Assembly: GCA_902537945.1 (NCBI GenBank)
Contig: CACBDG010000014.1
Location: forward strand, 1-57,729
DNA: 57,729 bases
Direction of reading: 5' to 3'
Source of the DNA: an uncultured SAR116 cluster alpha proteobacterium
Lineage (GTDB): Bacteria; Pseudomonadota; Alphaproteobacteria; Puniceispirillales; Marisalimonadaceae
The notes below the pieces were generated by a model that did not search any database, was not told the DNA's origin, and saw only the letters and a program-made list of their open reading frames with translations. The position numbers and the translations under genes are program-made. Shown piece after piece: positions 54,091 to 57,729 of the stretch. Numbering within the stretch: the first letter of the stretch is position 1; each line of letters starts with the position of its first letter.

Positions 54091-55356
54091 CTACAAGAGC
54101 ATTAAAGAGGGGTTTTCAATAAAATTTTTAAATTCTGATAAGAATTCTGCACCAACTGCACCATCAACAACTCTGTGATCACAGGATAAAGTAACAGTCA
54201 TAATTGTTGCAATTGAAATTTCATCATTAATTACAATAGGTCTTTTTTCACCTGATCCAACAGCAAGTATGCAACCTTGTGGTGGATTTATAACTGCAGA
54301 AAATTCTTTAATACCATACATTCCAAGATTAGAAATTGAAAAGGAACCTCCTACATATTCTTCAGGTTGAAGCTTACCATCTTTGGCCTTATTAACTAAA
54401 TTTTTCATATTAATTGAAATGTCTAACAAGCCTTTTGATTGAACATTTTTTATTATTGGCGTTATTAATCCACCTTCTATAGCTACTGCAACTGATATGT
54501 CTGTATTTTTAAAATATTTTGTATTTTCATTTTCCCAGCTTGCATTAGCTTTTGGAACTTTTATAAGAGCTGCACTTGAAGCTTTGATAATCATATCGTT
54601 AACAGAAATTTTATACTTATCGTTTGATTTAAAATTTAGTGATTTTCTTACTTTTAAAAGTTCATCTATATTACAATCTAATGATAAATAAAAATGTGGA
54701 GCTTCATTTTTGGACTTAACTAATCTATCTGCAATAGTCTTTCTCATTGCACTATTTTTTATAATTTCAAAGTTATCATGTTCTATTTTTTGAGCACTTA
54801 AATTATAAGAATTTTCAATAGCAACATTTTCAACATCTATTTTAAGTATTCTACCAAAAGGCCCAGAACCTTTAATTGAACTTAATTCTATATCTCTTTG
54901 TTTTGCAATTCTTTTTGCTAAAGGTGTTACGAAAATCCTATCTTGTTTTATTGGCTTATAATCAGATTTATTTGAGATCTCATTAATTATATTCGTTGCT
55001 TGAGCTTTGTCTTTAACATCGTTGATTTTAACAATGTTTTCATTATTATTTTGTACTTCTAATTTTATTTCTTTTTTAGCCTCGTTAGCACTTGTGCTCT
55101 CAGAAAGTTTTTCACCCTCAGATAATAAAATCGCTATTGGTGAGTTAACTTTAATAGATTCTTGACCTTCTAATACTAAAATTTTACCAATAATTCCATC
55201 TTCAATTGCTTCAACTTCCATTGTTGCTTTATCAGTTTCAATTTCAGCAATTAAATCACCAGATTCAACCTTGTCACCTTCTTTAACTAACCACTTTGAT
55301 AATGTACCTTCTTCCATGGTAGGACTTAGAGCAGGCATTAGAATATCAACACTCAT
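54091..55356 (-). CDS. pdhC: Pyruvate dehydrogenase E2, dihydrolipoamide acetyltransferase
   Basis: The 421-residue core subunit has one N-terminal lipoyl domain (lipoyl-Lys in '[16 protein letters not shown]'), a linker, a peripheral-subunit-binding domain ('[20 protein letters not shown]') and the catalytic domain with the active-site '[16 protein letters not shown]'. The lipoyl domain is nearly the same as that of the E1-beta subunit upstream, as usual in this class. Confidence 0.97.
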   Translation of the reverse strand: MSVDILMPALSPTMEEGTLSKWLVKEGDKVESGDLIAEIETDKATMEVEAIEDGIIGKILVLEGQESIKVNSPIAILLSEGEKLSESTSANEAKKEIKLEVQNNNENIVKINDVKDKAQATNIINEISNKSDYKPIKQDRIFVTPLAKRIAKQRDIELSSIKGSGPFGRILKIDVENVAIENSYNLSAQKIEHDNFEIIKNSAMRKTIADRLVKSKNEAPHFYLSLDCNIDELLKVRKSLNFKSNDKYKISVNDMIIKASSAALIKVPKANASWENENTKYFKNTDISVAVAIEGGLITPIIKNVQSKGLLDISINMKNLVNKAKDGKLQPEEYVGGSFSISNLGMYGIKEFSAVINPPQGCILAVGSGEKRPIVINDEISIATIMTVTLSCDHRVVDGAVGAEFLSEFKNFIENPSLMLL

Positions 55357-55367
55357 ATTATAAATTC

Positions 55368-56702
55368 CTAATCTTCATAACATACTTCTTTACATGCTTT
55401 CACGATATCTTCTATTTGCGGCAACGCTAATTTTTCTAAATTTGCAGCGTATGGCATTGGAACATCCTTACCTGTTACTCTTTTTACGGGAGCATCAAGC
55501 CAATCAAATGCTTTTTCAGTTATTAAAGCTGAAATTTCTGCACCAATTCCAGAAAAAGGAAATCCTTCTTCACAAGTAACAACCCTATTAGTCTTTTTTA
55601 CAGATTCAATTATTGTATCTATATCTAGAGGGCGTAATGTTCTAAGATTGATAACTTCTGCATTTATATTTTTTTCTTTAAGTAAATTCGAAGCTTCTAA
55701 TGATTTTCCTACCATTAAAGAAAAGGCTACAATTGTAACATCCTCTCCTTCTTTTTCAATATTAGCTTTGCCGATAGGCAAGGTAAAATCTTCATCATTA
55801 GGACAACTAAAACTTTGCCCATACATTACTTCATTTTCTAGAAAAATTACTGGATCAGGGTCTCTTATTGCTGACTTAAGAAGTCCTTTAGCATCTTTAC
55901 TTGACCATGGAGAAATTACTTTTAAACCTGGACAATGCGCATACCAACTTGCATAACATTGACTGTGTTGCGCTGCAACTCTAGATGCAGCACCATTAGG
56001 GCCTCTAAAAACAATTGGACAACCCATTTGGCCTCCAGACATATAAAGTGTTTTAGCAGCTGAGTTGATTATTTGATCCATTGCCTGCATAGCAAAATTA
56101 AAAGTCATAAATTCAACTATGGGTTTTAAATTTCCAAAAGCGGCACCTATACCTATTCCAGCAAATCCATGCTCTGTAATTGGTGTGTCATAAACTCTTT
56201 GATCTCCAAATTCATCTAGCAAGCCCTGGGTTACTTTATATGCACCTTGATATTCTGCAACTTCTTCTCCCATCACAAATACTCTTTTGTCAGCCCTCAT
56301 TTCTTCAGCCATTGCGTTTCTTAATGCTTCTCTAACTGTAATAAAACTAGAATTTTCTTCAATTAAAATTGGTTTTTCAGTTACAAGTGTTGCAGGAATT
56401 TTTTCTTTTTCAAGATAAGGTTTATCAGCAATTTTTTTAATAGTAGGGTGAGGTAATTCTTTAGAGTCAACTAATAAAGCTATGGGCGTGTTTACTTTTA
56501 CTCCTTCAGTACCTTCTTCAACCAACAATTGGCCAATTTTACCATCATCGACTGCCTCCACTTCCATAGTAGCTTTATCTGTTTCAATTTCAGCAATTAA
56601 GTCACCAGATGAAATTGAATCTCCTTCATTAACTAGCCATTTGGATAATGTACCCTCTTCCATGGTAGGACTAAGAGCTGGCATTAATATTTCAATAGTC
56701 AT
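55368..56702 (-). CDS. pdhB: Pyruvate dehydrogenase E1 beta subunit with N-terminal lipoyl domain
   Basis: The 444-residue subunit starts with a lipoyl domain (first ~80 residues, '[16 protein letters not shown]'), then a linker and the transketolase-like E1-beta ('[20 protein letters not shown]', '[19 protein letters not shown]', '[20 protein letters not shown]'). The lipoyl fusion on E1-beta is characteristic of Alphaproteobacteria and supports the taxonomic call. It forms the heterotetramer with PdhA. Confidence 0.97.
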   Translation of the reverse strand: MTIEILMPALSPTMEEGTLSKWLVNEGDSISSGDLIAEIETDKATMEVEAVDDGKIGQLLVEEGTEGVKVNTPIALLVDSKELPHPTIKKIADKPYLEKEKIPATLVTEKPILIEENSSFITVREALRNAMAEEMRADKRVFVMGEEVAEYQGAYKVTQGLLDEFGDQRVYDTPITEHGFAGIGIGAAFGNLKPIVEFMTFNFAMQAMDQIINSAAKTLYMSGGQMGCPIVFRGPNGAASRVAAQHSQCYASWYAHCPGLKVISPWSSKDAKGLLKSAIRDPDPVIFLENEVMYGQSFSCPNDEDFTLPIGKANIEKEGEDVTIVAFSLMVGKSLEASNLLKEKNINAEVINLRTLRPLDIDTIIESVKKTNRVVTCEEGFPFSGIGAEISALITEKAFDWLDAPVKRVTGKDVPMPYAANLEKLALPQIEDIVKACKEVCYED

Positions 56703-56712
56703 TAAAACACCA

Positions 56713-57717
56713 TTAATTAATAGTTATATCAGTAAATAATTCATCTTCAGAAGGCTCAGGTGAAATTTGAGCAAATTTGGCTGCTTCTGCAATTACTGAC
56801 TTAATATCTGTATCAATATCTTTTAGTTTTTTTTCTTCTACACCCATTTTATTTAAAAGAGATTTTATATTTTCAATTGGATCAGATGTTTTTCTAATTT
56901 TATCAACTTCATCTCTAGTCCTGTATTTAGCAGGGTCAGACATAGAGTGTCCTCTATATCTGTAAGTTTTCATTTCTAATATATATGGACCTTTTCCTGA
57001 TCTGCAATAATCAATTGCCCTTATAGCAGCTTCCCTTACAGAAAGAATATCCATTCCATCTACCATTTCAGACATAATACCATACGCTTTGCCACGATCA
57101 GATAAATTTTCTCCTGCTGAAGATCTATTTACAGACGTACCCATACCATATTTATTATTTTCAATTACAAAAACCACTGGAAGTTTCCAAAGTGAGGCAA
57201 TGTTGTAGGACTCATAAACTTGACCTTGATTTGCTGCACCATCTCCAAAATAGGTAATCGAAACATTTTTATTTCCATTATATTTATGTGAAAATGCTAA
57301 ACCTGTACCAATTGGAACTTGAGCAGCTACAATACCATGACCACCAAAAAAACCCTTTTCACGACTGAACATATGCATGGAACCACCTTTACCTTTTGAA
57401 TAACCATCTTTTCTACCTGTGAGTTCAGACATAACCCCTTTAGGGTCCATATCGCATGCTAGCATATGACCATGATCTCTATAGGATGTGACAACACTAT
57501 CACCTTCTATTTGAACGGATTGAATACCAACAACGACGGCTTCTTGTCCAATGTATAAATGACAAAAACCGCCTATTTTACCCATACCATATAATTGACC
57601 TGCTTTTTCTTCAAATCTTCTAATAAGTAACATTTTTTTATACATATCTTGTAATAAATTTAAATCATAGTTCAACTTTGGTTCAGTTATTACTTTCTTA
57701 GCTGTATTTTTTTTCAT
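56713..57717 (-). CDS. pdhA: Pyruvate dehydrogenase E1 alpha subunit
   Basis: The 334-residue subunit binds thiamine diphosphate and decarboxylates pyruvate. TPP-binding motif '[19 protein letters not shown]' to '[14 protein letters not shown]', the activation loop '[16 protein letters not shown]', and '[12 protein letters not shown]' are visible. It is the first gene of the cluster in the window; the ATG lies 12 bases from the window edge, so its promoter is outside. Confidence 0.97.
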   Translation of the reverse strand: MKKNTAKKVITEPKLNYDLNLLQDMYKKMLLIRRFEEKAGQLYGMGKIGGFCHLYIGQEAVVVGIQSVQIEGDSVVTSYRDHGHMLACDMDPKGVMSELTGRKDGYSKGKGGSMHMFSREKGFFGGHGIVAAQVPIGTGLAFSHKYNGNKNVSITYFGDGAANQGQVYESYNIASLWKLPVVFVIENNKYGMGTSVNRSSAGENLSDRGKAYGIMSEMVDGMDILSVREAAIRAIDYCRSGKGPYILEMKTYRYRGHSMSDPAKYRTRDEVDKIRKTSDPIENIKSLLNKMGVEEKKLKDIDTDIKSVIAEAAKFAQISPEPSEDELFTDITIN

Positions 57718-57729
57718 TTTATACCTATA

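Noticed and set aside
55368-56702. Lipoyl domain fused to the pyruvate dehydrogenase E1 beta subunit as a novelty
   Set aside because: This fusion is a known feature of alphaproteobacterial PdhB.

Overview
The window is 57.7 kb of very AT-rich, gene-dense DNA, most likely from a streamlined marine alphaproteobacterium. The evidence is gene order: pdhA-pdhB-pdhC-lpd-lipA-ratA, fused ispDF, the ntrBC-ntrYX-trkA-hflX block, mazG, metG-tatD and sdhE-mfd are arranged as in Alphaproteobacteria. Intergenic gaps are short and many genes overlap. I cannot name the genus. UGA is an ordinary stop codon here.

Region by region: (1) 1-5.3 kb is a catabolic fragment: a molybdenum hydroxylase cut by the window edge, an IlvD/Edd sugar-acid dehydratase, then an amidohydrolase and a TRAP-type binding protein that are both broken by in-frame stops. 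(2) 5.4-13.8 kb holds a small lipoprotein and a reverse-strand housekeeping run: MBL hydrolase, tatD, metG, holB, tmk, D,D-carboxypeptidase, rlpA and mltB. (3) 13.9-27.1 kb starts with tRNA-Ser(UGA), followed by two related integrative elements in tandem. The first is flanked by a 17-bp repeat of the tRNA 3' end (14005 and 23741). It carries an integrase, an AlpA-like regulator, a four-gene module of unknown function, and a cargo with a DNA glycosylase and a two-methyltransferase, two-nuclease restriction-modification system that resembles the heterodimeric BbvCI type. The second is a decayed relative with a broken integrase, a second copy of the module and an intact Nmad3 gene. (4) 27.1-29.2 kb has two more broken catabolic genes (an esterase and a D-threonine-aldolase-like enzyme). 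(5) 29.3-57.7 kb is intact core genome: gloA, a small lipoprotein, mfd, sdhE, recG, DUF502, mazG, SDR, an inositol-phosphatase-like enzyme, hflX, a class IV aminotransferase, trkA, ntrXYCB, ispDF, pgpA, cinA, ratA, lipA and the pyruvate dehydrogenase operon.

The most interesting part is the duplicated module in the island: a divergent ADP-ribosylglycohydrolase-like protein without the usual metal-binding Asp motifs, a 62-residue protein, and a convergent pair of 125- and 82-residue proteins behind a nearly identical leader. Its outer non-coding parts (att, repeated 12-bp sites, leader, right-end motif) are better conserved between copies than the inner genes. Comparing the copies shows where the restriction cargo was inserted.

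A second theme is decay. At least seven accessory genes carry single stops or single-base frameshifts, while all of the roughly thirty core genes are open. A third is a regulatory oddity: NtrC has lost the sigma-54 contact loop and the Walker B acidic pair, and neither dusB nor hfq is at its usual place in the ntr-hflX block. All functional calls rest on motif reading and gene context; no database search was possible.
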